A stretch of DNA of 64,000 nucleotides, from the NCBI GenBank assembly GCA_964384415.1, contig CAYLMV010000003.1:1-64000 (forward strand), read 5' to 3'. The notes under the pieces are model-generated. The model was given only the letters and a program-made list of their open reading frames with translations, did no database searches and had not been told where the DNA came from. The DNA comes from JAGVPT01 sp964384415 (GTDB lineage Bacteria > Bacteroidota > Ignavibacteria > UBA10030 > UBA8401). Below are positions 50,797 to 58,792 of this stretch, in pieces. How positions within the stretch are numbered: position 1 is the stretch's first letter; every line of letters starts with the position of its first letter. The translations under genes were made by a program, and so were the position numbers.

Positions 50797-52131
50797 TTAC
50801 AAACCTAGCTGCGTGCGCATCGCGGGAGATGCAAGAATCCCCATCACATACGGTTTGTCGGTGATGTAGGTTGTGAGATACCGCTTGATGTCGTCCCGCG
50901 ACACTTTCTTGAGATTGTCAACATAGGTGAGGTAATAGTCCAGCCCTGCCACCGCCCACCAATAGCCGACGGTATGGGCATACTCCGACGCTTGTTCGCG
51001 TCCGTACTGTTCGCCGATGGCGAGAATCGTTTTGGCATTCTCGAGCTGGACGTCTGTGAAATACCCGGCTGACGTCATCTTGCCGAGTTCCTCGAAGATC
51101 GCTTTCCTGCACGCTTCATATTTTTCGGGCGACGTTTGCGCAAACAACGAGATCGGTCCGGTATGGTTGAGCGTATTGTATCCGAGGTTCACGCTGTATG
51201 CCAGGCCGCTTTCAACGAGAGCCTTATAAAAGACGGAGGTCTGCTGGCCGAGAATGAACGAGAACACATCTGCGGCATAGGTCGCTCGCGGGTCCCTGGA
51301 TACACTCGGCCCCTGCCACTCAATCTCTATCGTCACGACGTTGACCGGCTTTTCGACAACGACAGTCTCAGTGTTCCGAATAGGAGGATGTTCGGGAATG
51401 ATCAGGGTCTTGAAAGGGTCGGGTCCTTTCTTCCACGAACCAAAGTACTTCTGGGCAAGCTCAAATCCCTCATTCTCTGTGATGTCTCCCGCCAGGATCA
51501 GCGCGGAATTATTGGGGAGATAAAAACGATGTTGGATGGTATGCATTTTTTCCGGGGTCGCGGAGATAATCATCTTCCGGTCTCCGAGGACGAACTTGTA
51601 GCTGAAGTATTTCCACCAAACTTTCTCCTCCACTGCGCGATAGAGATGAAAGGAGGGATTTGCCTCGTTGCGGTCGTACTCGCCGAGGACGACCGGCCTC
51701 TCCTTCACCAGTTCCTCCTCTTTAAAAAGCGGTCCGGTGATCGCATCATACATAAACTGCATCCCCGGCTCAAGGCTGTCCCTTCCGAGGGTGATGAAGT
51801 AGTTTACCCGTTCCTGACTCGTTGTGCCGTTCCAGGTGGCGCCGAGTTCACGAAGCCTTTCCAGGTAACGTTCCTGATTCGGGATAGCCGCGTTGGCCTT
51901 GAAGAACATATGCTCGTAGAGATGCGACAGACCGTTGTATTCCGGCGATTCCGTGTAGGATCCGTTCTTCACGTCAAGCTCGATGGTCACGAGGGGAACC
52001 GCAGGATTTTGGACGACGATCACATCCAGTCCGTTTTTCAGCGTTCTTTCGTAAATCTCATATTTTTGCGAAAAGGCCTGAAGGGAGAAGAGGATGAACG
52101 CCGTCATCCCAAAGAGAATTCGTTTTCGCAT
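50797..52131 (-). CDS. Active M16-family zinc peptidase
   Basis: 444 residues from the ATG at 52131 (GGAGG, six-base spacing), signal peptide MRKRILFGMTAFILFSLQAFS. The zinc motif HLYEH lies in YNGLSHLYEHMFFKA, with the downstream Glu expected in the ERPVVLGEYDRNEANP region. The C-terminal half shows LVESGLAYSVNLGYN, the Arg/Tyr-loop equivalent. Exported processing or degradation of peptides in the periplasm is likely. Gap to the inactive partner is 30 bases, so they should be co-expressed as a heterodimer. Confidence 0.92.
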   Translation of the reverse strand: MRKRILFGMTAFILFSLQAFSQKYEIYERTLKNGLDVIVVQNPAVPLVTIELDVKNGSYTESPEYNGLSHLYEHMFFKANAAIPNQERYLERLRELGATWNGTTSQERVNYFITLGRDSLEPGMQFMYDAITGPLFKEEELVKERPVVLGEYDRNEANPSFHLYRAVEEKVWWKYFSYKFVLGDRKMIISATPEKMHTIQHRFYLPNNSALILAGDITENEGFELAQKYFGSWKKGPDPFKTLIIPEHPPIRNTETVVVEKPVNVVTIEIEWQGPSVSRDPRATYAADVFSFILGQQTSVFYKALVESGLAYSVNLGYNTLNHTGPISLFAQTSPEKYEACRKAIFEELGKMTSAGYFTDVQLENAKTILAIGEQYGREQASEYAHTVGYWWAVAGLDYYLTYVDNLKKVSRDDIKRYLTTYITDKPYVMGILASPAMRTQLGL

Positions 52132-52328
52132 GCCGACCTCCACTGTTTGATGGTAAACTCGATGATGCTAATTGTCCCGATCCGAACGATCATTTCCAAA
52201 TCCGTCGAACATCTCAGCGGCAACCACGAAGAGAATAGCGACAACTTTTTTGTACTGCGGGGGATGATTCAGAAAGATAGGGAACGACAGGGAGAGATAC
52301 AACCAGAAGTCCCCGCCACCGTGTGTTT

Positions 52329-52434
52329 AGTTTGACAACGCGGGTTCTCTGCACGACCGTCATGCCGACGTCGCAAGGTGATCCCTTCGGCAACTCAGGA
52401 CGACGACGGTGGACAGCAGCGACGCAGTCAAACT
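52329..52434. repeat. Inverted repeat with REP-like palindromic interior
   Basis: Outer arms AGTTTGAC (52329-52336) and GTCAAACT (52427-52434). Inside is a diverged palindrome built of GTCATGCCGACGTCGCAAGG- and CTCAGGACGACGACGG-type halves, similar in style to the GTCATCCTGAG... dispersed elements of environmental bacteria. The 330-base region 52144-52475 has no gene. Confidence 0.5.
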
Positions 52435-52475
52435 GTCACACCGCCAACCAAGGCGGTTTCGGACTAATGCCCTTC

Positions 52476-52946
52476 CTACGAGGCTTGCGAAAATTCAAGC
52501 AGGGTCGGCCGGGCAACGAGCAAATAATCTTCCGTCGACATCACGATCGAATCGGTCAAGGAACCGGCGTTAAAGGCGATGATTTCATTGCGAACGATGG
52601 AGCTGTCAACGTAGAGGTCAATGTCGAGGATCGGTTTCCCGAACGGGGGCACGGAACCGGGGACGAGTCCGGTCACAGCTGATAATTCTTCGGCCGAAGC
52701 GAAACGGAGCTTCTTCGCGCCGAAATGATTCTTTATCTTCTGCGAATCGATCCGCAGCGCTGCACTGAGGACAAAGAGTTTGTAGTCCCCGTCGATCTTC
52801 ATCACAATAGCTTTTCCCCCGACGGAAATATCCTCGCCCCGGGCCTTTGCCGACGCCTCGGAGGTCGTAGTCGCTTCATGCTGAACAGTGCGAAACGAGA
52901 CACCGCCGGCGCGCAGAAACTGAATGATTTTTTCGAGGGAAGTCAT
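52476..52946 (-). CDS. YbaK/EbsC-type aminoacyl-tRNA deacylase
   Basis: 156 residues from the ATG at 52946 (a start at 53051 would add 35 atypical residues overlapping the next gene). The fold signature is EKIIQFLRAGGVSFRTVQHEATTTSEASAKARG, the catalytic-site Lys in GGKAIVMKIDGDYKLFVL, and TGLVPGSVPPFGKP with the late NAGSLTDSIVMSTEDYLL. These enzymes clear mischarged tRNAs such as Cys- or Ala-tRNAPro. The gene is next to an AsnC-type domain gene. Confidence 0.88.
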   Translation of the reverse strand: MTSLEKIIQFLRAGGVSFRTVQHEATTTSEASAKARGEDISVGGKAIVMKIDGDYKLFVLSAALRIDSQKIKNHFGAKKLRFASAEELSAVTGLVPGSVPPFGKPILDIDLYVDSSIVRNEIIAFNAGSLTDSIVMSTEDYLLVARPTLLEFSQAS

Positions 52947-52986
52947 GCGCAGATGAAGAGGCCCGTGAACACGAATACAGACCGCA

Positions 52987-53268
52987 TCACTTCTCCATCC
53001 CGATCGAAAACATTCGTTCGAGGTCGTGTTTGGAATAGACCCGGAACGCAATCAGGGTTTCAGACTTTTCTATGCCGTCCACCTGCCGTATATGGTCCGT
53101 CACGAGCTCGGCGAGCCGGTCGTTGTCTTTTACCCGGATGATCACCACGAGGTCGTAACGCCCCGCCACGGAATGGACTTCTGTGATGCCGTCGATATCG
53201 GCGAGCTTCTCCGCCACGGGGTTTATTTTGTCGCGGGCGACTGTTAACAAGACGATTGCAGTAACCAT
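52987..53268 (-). CDS. Stand-alone Lrp/AsnC effector-binding (RAM) domain
   Basis: 93 residues from the ATG at 53268 (GAGGAG upstream). The whole protein is the RAM fold: AIVLLTVARDKINPVAEKLA, ITEVHSVAGRYDLVVIIRV, LAELVTDHIRQVDGIEKSET and LIAFRVYSKHD. There is no helix-turn-helix DNA-binding domain, so it is a small ligand-binding protein rather than a classical Lrp regulator. Confidence 0.9.
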   Translation of the reverse strand: MVTAIVLLTVARDKINPVAEKLADIDGITEVHSVAGRYDLVVIIRVKDNDRLAELVTDHIRQVDGIEKSETLIAFRVYSKHDLERMFSIGMEK

Positions 53269-53278
53269 GCCTTCTCCT

Positions 53279-53728
53279 CTATTTTCTTTTATAGACCTCT
53301 GAGTCGTGAATTTCCATGTAGCGTGAGGGATTTCTGGATGCATCGAAACCGAATTTTCGATACAAAGCGTGTGCGTCCCGCGTGAGAAGAGTAAAACGAC
53401 GCAATCCCTGCAGATCCGGATGCTTCATCACGCACGACATGAGCCACGTGCCCAGGCCCTTGCCGCGGTATGACTCCAGAACGTAGACATCGCAAAGATA
53501 CGCATAGGTTGCATAGTCGGAAATTACCCGTGCAAATCCAATCTGCTTTCCGGAACCGAAGAGACCGAAACATAACGAGTTCTTCATCGCCCGATCAACA
53601 GTGCCACGGGGGATCCCCTCCGACCAATAGCAATGAGTGAGGAAGTCGTGAATCGCCGCCGGATCCATCTTTGACGGGTCGGCCGAAACGGTGAATTGAT
53701 CGCGATGATATTCAGGATACGTTGTCAT
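53279..53728 (-). CDS. GNAT family N-acetyltransferase
   Basis: 149 residues. The acetyl-CoA-binding motif YRGKGLGTWLMSCVMKHP is preceded by IGFARVISDYATYAYLCDVYVLESY and followed by RFTLLTRDAHALYRKFGF. It transfers an acetyl group to an unknown amine. It ends 10 bases before the AsnC-type gene. Confidence 0.9.
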   Translation of the reverse strand: MTTYPEYHRDQFTVSADPSKMDPAAIHDFLTHCYWSEGIPRGTVDRAMKNSLCFGLFGSGKQIGFARVISDYATYAYLCDVYVLESYRGKGLGTWLMSCVMKHPDLQGLRRFTLLTRDAHALYRKFGFDASRNPSRYMEIHDSEVYKRK

Positions 53729-53835
53729 AGTGAAAAATGATTGTGCGGTAAGAATTGCCTTCGAAAAGAAACAAATGTTCGCGCAAACGCGAACTGTAAA
53801 CGCATCAATCCCTCATCCCCCCCTCCCTCTTCCCT

Positions 53836-54501
53836 TCAAGCCGGCTTGTAGAGACCGGCCTTGTTGGCCCCAATCAGTCCCGCCTCATAGGTCCTTTGAT
53901 CCACCGGAGAAAGCGAACGCGCCATGGCCGGCGTGATGATCTTAGTAATTCGGATTTCGCTCAGCTTATCTCCGATCGCCTCCAACGCCTCGTCTGAAAA
54001 AGGCCAGTCGAGAGAATCGAAGGAGGTCAGATTAAGAGGACGCGTGTATTGTCTCAGCGTCTTCTCGCGCGCGACATTATAGTATGATTCAAAATAAGAC
54101 ATCACCAATTCACGAAGCGATGCGTAGACCGGCTCGCGATATCGCAGTCCGACAAAATTTGACTTTGCGATTGAGCCAAATCTTCCGTTCATCTTGAAGA
54201 TGGCCAGAACATGATCGTCATCCCGGACACCATCCATATCAATGATGAGCGGAGGAAAACCGAGCCGCCGAAGCGCCATGGCGGCGAACACCGCGCCGTC
54301 GTAGCAATGGGCGATGCGGTCCGAGAGCACGGTGCGCGGAGAACGGTAGCGGGAGTCGGAGCTGTATTTTAGAGAATCGAGGAATCTTTGAATCTTTACC
54401 GTGGATCCCAACCGGTCAAGCACTCGCAACTCGGCAGAAGACCAACCTCTGGATCCGGATTGAAGTTCAGACCGCTGTTGAGATTTCTTCACAGATGCCA
54501 C
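53836..54501 (-). CDS. Transglutaminase-like-fold hypothetical protein
   Basis: 221 residues, GTG start. The central region has candidate Cys and His of a transglutaminase-like cysteine-hydrolase fold: RIAHCYDGAVFAAMALRRLG, with the His in VRDDDHVLAIFKMNGRFGSI. A short conserved-looking segment follows, LRYREPVYASLRELVMSYFE. Catalytic activity is not demonstrated by sequence alone. Confidence 0.65.
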   Translation of the reverse strand: MASVKKSQQRSELQSGSRGWSSAELRVLDRLGSTVKIQRFLDSLKYSSDSRYRSPRTVLSDRIAHCYDGAVFAAMALRRLGFPPLIIDMDGVRDDDHVLAIFKMNGRFGSIAKSNFVGLRYREPVYASLRELVMSYFESYYNVAREKTLRQYTRPLNLTSFDSLDWPFSDEALEAIGDKLSEIRITKIITPAMARSLSPVDQRTYEAGLIGANKAGLYKPA

Positions 54502-54541
54502 GTGCCGCCGCGCTCCTGCAATAATGTGAGGTTGAAGTTCT

Positions 54542-54982
54542 TCAATCGAAGATCTGCTTGAGATGGTGTTTCAGATGACGCACATAATCCTGAACGAGAA
54601 ACTCCAGCGTCACCGGCTCATGCTCATCGATAAATATGTGATTGCGGAGGACCGCCTCGGGGAGGACGGAAACCATATGGAGAAGGTGAAGGTTGTAAGA
54701 CTTCCATAGCTGAACCAGATCGGACCATGGTTCATTCTGGTACTGCTGGGTTTTCACCCAGGATTCTTGCTCATATCCGGGGAGTTTCAGTTCAGCGCTT
54801 AACTGCGCCCGGACAAATCGCTGGTGATTGTTGGCGGCAGAATCGATGAGATGACCGAGAATTTCTTTCTTCGACCACTTTCCCGCAGCCCCGCGATCGG
54901 CGCTCTCCTTCTCCGATAACGCGTCAAGCGCTTTCGATGTTGCGGCGATGACCTGTTTAAATTCTTCGGCAACCTTCTTCAT
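54542..54982 (-). CDS. DinB-like metal-binding four-helix protein
   Basis: 146 residues from the ATG at 54982. DinB features: WSKKEILGHLIDSAANNHQRF (first metal His), the YNLHLLHMVSVLP helix and FLVQDYVRHLKHHLKQIF (last two metal His). The DinB superfamily includes thiol transferases and uncharacterised enzymes. The frame stays open to 55120 and would add a membrane helix (MIALVLALLGSLWLMAAMAG), so a membrane-anchored version cannot be excluded. Confidence 0.82.
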   Translation of the reverse strand: MKKVAEEFKQVIAATSKALDALSEKESADRGAAGKWSKKEILGHLIDSAANNHQRFVRAQLSAELKLPGYEQESWVKTQQYQNEPWSDLVQLWKSYNLHLLHMVSVLPEAVLRNHIFIDEHEPVTLEFLVQDYVRHLKHHLKQIFD

Positions 54983-55362
54983 TTTTCTGTTTCCTTTCCA
55001 GGGAGTTGTGCGAAGCCATCCGGCCATCGCTGCCATCAGCCACAGGCTTCCGAGCAGCGCCAGAACAAGCGCGATCATGTCGAGGACGTTTGAGGTAGTC
55101 CCGCCGAAAAAATAGATCAATATCGTACCGCCTCCCCGCTACAGCGGACAAAAATCAAGTCGTCTCCCGAAAATCCCTCGTACGGTCTTTTTGAGAAGCC
55201 CCGCTTAAGACGACGTAGACCCGCGACGAAGATACCAGAAAGCTGAATGCTTCGCTGCCCTCAGCATAAGAATCAATTGTGTGTGGTGCGCGGAACTGAA
55301 TATTGAGCTACATCCAGTTTTAACGGTGATCAAAAGCGAGTCTCCTCTTGCCTGGTTACCGA

Positions 55363-57432
55363 TCACTTTTCAAATGCCTGGTTGCGAATCATCTTTAGCA
55401 TGTCGTAGGGCGCGGGATCGCCGCCAAGGTATTTATGGAACCAATCGAGATGCGCGTTATAGTAGACCGGCATCGACTTCACGGCGCTCGGCCAATGCCC
55501 GTCGTTCGGGAAAACGATCAGCCGCGACGGAACGTTCATTTGCTGCAGGTCCGTAAAGAACTCGAGACTCTGGGTGTACGGAACACGGAAGTCCTTTTCG
55601 CCCGTGATCACGAGACACGGCGTCTTGAAATTCTTCACGAACAAATTAGGAGACCATCTACTATAGAGACTTGATTCCGATGGCCGGCCGCCGAGGTCCC
55701 ACTGCGGGAACCACAATTCCTCCGTCGAGCCGTGCATTGCCGTGAGGTCGTACACTCCCATCATACAGGCTATCGCCTTGAACCGTGATGTATGCCCTTC
55801 GAACCACATCATCATGTAACCCCCAAAAGACCAGCCCATCGCGCCGACCCGGGCGCTGTCGACATATGGCAGTTTTTCAAGAGAGTCGGTGACCGCCATC
55901 AGATCTTCGTATACTTTGCCTCCCCAATCCTTCGAAATCTCCGCTGTGAATTCCTGGCCGTAGCCGGTCGATCCATGGGGGTTCGGGAATGCAACGATGT
56001 AGCCGCAGCCCGGATACATCTGCCAGTCTCCCCGGAACGCGTCAGCCCATTGGGACTGCGGGCCGCCGTGAACGTTGAGAATGAGAGGATATTTCTTTGA
56101 TGGATCGAACCCGTGCGGCTTAACGATAAAAGTATGAATCTTCTTCCCGGTGGGAGAAGAAATCCACATCTCTTCCGCAGGCCGGATGTCGACGGCATCT
56201 TCTACGGGTTTGTTAAAATACGTCAGGCGCTGAGGATTTTTCCCCGTCGTCGAAACGCGCCAGAGTTCGGTCGGACTTCCAACCGAGCGCTCGACAAACG
56301 CTGCAAATTTTCCGTCGGGCGAAATATCGGTACCGTCGATCTTCTTCATGTCGAACACCGGCGAGCATCGCCGCGTTTTGATGTCGACTTTATAGATGGG
56401 AGTATGCCCCAGGACGTCTCCCGTAAAATAGATGCTCTTCGAATCGGGCGCCCAGACGAAGTCGTTCACCCAATTGTCAAACTCCTGCGTCAGCACTGTC
56501 TTCTCACCGGTAGTCCGGTCGAACAGCGCGATGCGGAAACAGTCGGACTCGTAGGCCGGTATCGACTGCATTCTGTACGCGATGAACTTGCCGTCGGGAG
56601 AATAACAGGGATCGCCGTCGTATGCTTTGTTTGCCTGCGTAATATCTTTCGGTTCACCGCCGGCAGTCGGCACAACAAAGAGATCCGCGTTGGTCGATTC
56701 GGCTTCGTTCGCATCATGGTTCGATGCATAGCAAAGTTCCTTGCCGTCCGGCGAGAGAGCAAATCCGCCGCCTCCCAGGGAGAAAACAGGCGCGTCGAAA
56801 TCGCCGGGAGAGAGATCTGTGTATTTTTTGGTCTCGACGTCGAAGATCAGAATGTGTGACCTTCTTCCATCTTTCCACGATGTCCAATGGCGATACAAAA
56901 GCCGGTCGGCCATATGCGCATGGATCGGCCCGTCGCTCACGCCGTTATCGTTCTTTTTGTTGCAGTCATTATCGGCTCCGCATTCGGGAAAAACATCGCT
57001 CGTAAAGACGATGTGCTTGCCGTCGACAGTCCACACTGCATCCGAGACGCCGGCGGCAAAGTGGGTCAGCTGCACAGCCTCTCCGGAGTCGGCCGGGATC
57101 GACCACGCCTGGCTCCCTTCTTTTTGCGTGGAGAGATAGCGAAGCGTCTTTCCATCGGGCGACCAGCATGGATGGCCGCAACTAACGGAGTCGCTCGTGA
57201 GCCGGCGCAGGTTCCCGCCGTCAGCGTCGATGATGCATACCTGGCCCCTCGATTTCCCCTCGGCGAGAGAGGAGCTCGTCACCGAGAAGGCGATTCTCTT
57301 TCCGTCGGGCGAGATTTTCGGATCGGCAACGCTCTTGATCTTATAGAAATCTTCGATCGCAAAAGGTTTCTTCTGCGCGAAGCCGCTGCAGACCATGAAT
57401 AGGGTGAAGAGGATGAAGGATACTTTTTTCAT
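55363..57432 (-). CDS. Exported S9-family prolyl oligopeptidase/acylaminoacyl peptidase
   Basis: 689 residues from the ATG at 57432, signal peptide MKKVSFILFTLFMVCSGFAQ. The first 400 residues are WD40-like beta-propeller repeats with TolB-type signatures (KISPDGKRIAFSVTSSS, PCWSPDGKTLRYLST, PDGKFIAYRMQS). The C-terminal alpha/beta hydrolase has the catalytic Ser in GAMGWSFGGYMMMWF, Asp in VITGEKDFRVPY and His in PNDGHWPSAV. It removes short peptides or N-acyl residues from extracytoplasmic substrates. Confidence 0.93.
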   Translation of the reverse strand: MKKVSFILFTLFMVCSGFAQKKPFAIEDFYKIKSVADPKISPDGKRIAFSVTSSSLAEGKSRGQVCIIDADGGNLRRLTSDSVSCGHPCWSPDGKTLRYLSTQKEGSQAWSIPADSGEAVQLTHFAAGVSDAVWTVDGKHIVFTSDVFPECGADNDCNKKNDNGVSDGPIHAHMADRLLYRHWTSWKDGRRSHILIFDVETKKYTDLSPGDFDAPVFSLGGGGFALSPDGKELCYASNHDANEAESTNADLFVVPTAGGEPKDITQANKAYDGDPCYSPDGKFIAYRMQSIPAYESDCFRIALFDRTTGEKTVLTQEFDNWVNDFVWAPDSKSIYFTGDVLGHTPIYKVDIKTRRCSPVFDMKKIDGTDISPDGKFAAFVERSVGSPTELWRVSTTGKNPQRLTYFNKPVEDAVDIRPAEEMWISSPTGKKIHTFIVKPHGFDPSKKYPLILNVHGGPQSQWADAFRGDWQMYPGCGYIVAFPNPHGSTGYGQEFTAEISKDWGGKVYEDLMAVTDSLEKLPYVDSARVGAMGWSFGGYMMMWFEGHTSRFKAIACMMGVYDLTAMHGSTEELWFPQWDLGGRPSESSLYSRWSPNLFVKNFKTPCLVITGEKDFRVPYTQSLEFFTDLQQMNVPSRLIVFPNDGHWPSAVKSMPVYYNAHLDWFHKYLGGDPAPYDMLKMIRNQAFEK

Positions 57433-57534
57433 CGTTGTGCTTTCTCGTTTGGTGGTCTGGCCGCCGGTGAGGATATGCATCGTGAGTCGTTCGGGGTTGC
57501 GATAGCGCCGGCGAGATGGGGAGTCGGGAAACCT

Positions 57535-57894
57535 TTACTTTTTCGTGACGCTTTCGATCGCACTAATCAGCTGCTGGGTGGAAAAACCCTTGTCGAGATA
57601 GGTAATGTTCGCTTCGGACTGCCACGCACCGGCAGCCTGCGCTGCGCCGGTCATCATAATAACGGGGATTCTCGCCGTGAGAGGTTCCGCCATGAGTTCT
57701 TCGACCATCATGAAGCCGTTCATGTTGTCCATGTTGACGTCGCTGAGGATGACATCGGGCCGGTATTTGGCCGCAGAATCGAGTCCCACCATTCCATCCT
57801 CCGCTTCGAGCGTGTTGTATCCCCGTACTTTCAACGAAGCGGCGAGGGCTTTTCGAAAAGCTGGTTCATCATCGACGATAAGAACGGTTTTCAT
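57535..57894 (-). CDS. Single-domain response regulator
   Basis: 119 residues, receiver only. Acidic pair in LIVDDEPAF, phospho-acceptor Asp in VILSDVNMDNMNGF, Thr in VIMMTGAAQ and Lys in TYLDKGFS. AGGAG precedes the ATG. No kinase gene is adjacent. Confidence 0.9.
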   Translation of the reverse strand: MKTVLIVDDEPAFRKALAASLKVRGYNTLEAEDGMVGLDSAAKYRPDVILSDVNMDNMNGFMMVEELMAEPLTARIPVIMMTGAAQAAGAWQSEANITYLDKGFSTQQLISAIESVTKK

Positions 57895-58004
57895 TCAACA
57901 TCTCCTGTAAATTGATTGTCGAAAGTAACAAAAGCAATGGAGAAAATCAATAAAGCGAGCGAGAAACGCGTCAAAAGCCAGTCAACACGCGAGCATCAAA
58001 TGAA

Positions 58005-58040
58005 GAAGCCCCGGAAGGATTACCGACTCGCCAGGGCTTC
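58005..58040 (-). terminator. Possible terminator of the T9SS-tail protein gene
   Basis: GAAGCCC (58005-58011) pairs with GGGCTTC (58034-58040). On the minus strand the stem is followed by TTCATTT, a weak U-tract. It lies about 25 bases after the stop codon at 58066. Confidence 0.45.
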
Positions 58041-58065
58041 AGAGAACAACTGAAAAAAGAAAGCT

Positions 58066-58734
58066 CTATTTTACCACCAGCATTTTCTTCCTGTAGAATT
58101 CCTTTTTCCCTTGTTGATTGCGCGTTTCCATGCGCCCCGAGTTGTTTGCGGGGTTGATTGTTAATTGATAAATGTACATCCCGCTCGCAACGTTCGAGGC
58201 GTTCCAAATCTCTTGGTGGTAGCCCGCAGACCGATCATCGTTGACCAAAGTCTTGACTTCTTGTCCTATTGAGTTATAGATCTTAAGTATCACTCTGGTG
58301 TCATTTGGAAGCTGATAGGAAATTGTTGTAGTTGGATTAAACGGATTAGGAAAATTCTGGAACAACTCAAAATGATCTGGTGGCTTAACGCTGATATCCA
58401 ATTGCTTTGTCCACGCCTCGCCCGTCGAGCTTGTTATCGTAAAGGTCAGCGTTTGAGTCTTGTTGACGGGGGCAAGTTTATCTACGGAGAAAGAAAAAAC
58501 AGTGATGGTGTCGCCTTTTGCTTTGAGCTGCGCAATCATCTGCGTGGTCGATGCAAAGTGAAGCCATCCGGGAGTATCTCCTAATTGCACTTTCATGCCT
58601 GAGGCTGCAACCGTTGAGGTGTTGCGCACCGATAGCTGGATGGAATTATCCTTTGATTCGAACGGGAGCTGGTGCTGGGAGAGTGCAAAGTTAAAAAGGA
58701 AAAGTGAAAATGTGAATATGTTAACTATCTTCAT
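58066..58734 (-). CDS. Secreted protein with T9SS C-terminal sorting domain
   Basis: 222 residues, signal peptide MKIVNIFTFSLFLFNFALSQ. Residues 20-125 form one Ig-like/NPCBM-like beta domain. The last 95 residues are a type-A T9SS sorting domain: HFELFQNFPNPFNPTTTIS, VILKIYNSIGQEVKTL, SGMYIYQL and a final KKMLVVK. Such tails direct proteins through the type IX system to the surface in Bacteroidota and related phyla. AGGGG precedes the ATG. Confidence 0.9.
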   Translation of the reverse strand: MKIVNIFTFSLFLFNFALSQHQLPFESKDNSIQLSVRNTSTVAASGMKVQLGDTPGWLHFASTTQMIAQLKAKGDTITVFSFSVDKLAPVNKTQTLTFTITSSTGEAWTKQLDISVKPPDHFELFQNFPNPFNPTTTISYQLPNDTRVILKIYNSIGQEVKTLVNDDRSAGYHQEIWNASNVASGMYIYQLTINPANNSGRMETRNQQGKKEFYRKKMLVVK

Positions 58735-58792
58735 ATACCCCTCTTTATAGGTCGTTGTGCATTGTTTTCTGTAAGAATTCTCGATTGAATGC

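Noticed and set aside
51136..52335. 399-codon plus-strand frame opposite the active M16 peptidase gene
   Set aside because: Shadow of a gene carrying HLYEH; no ribosome site or domain.
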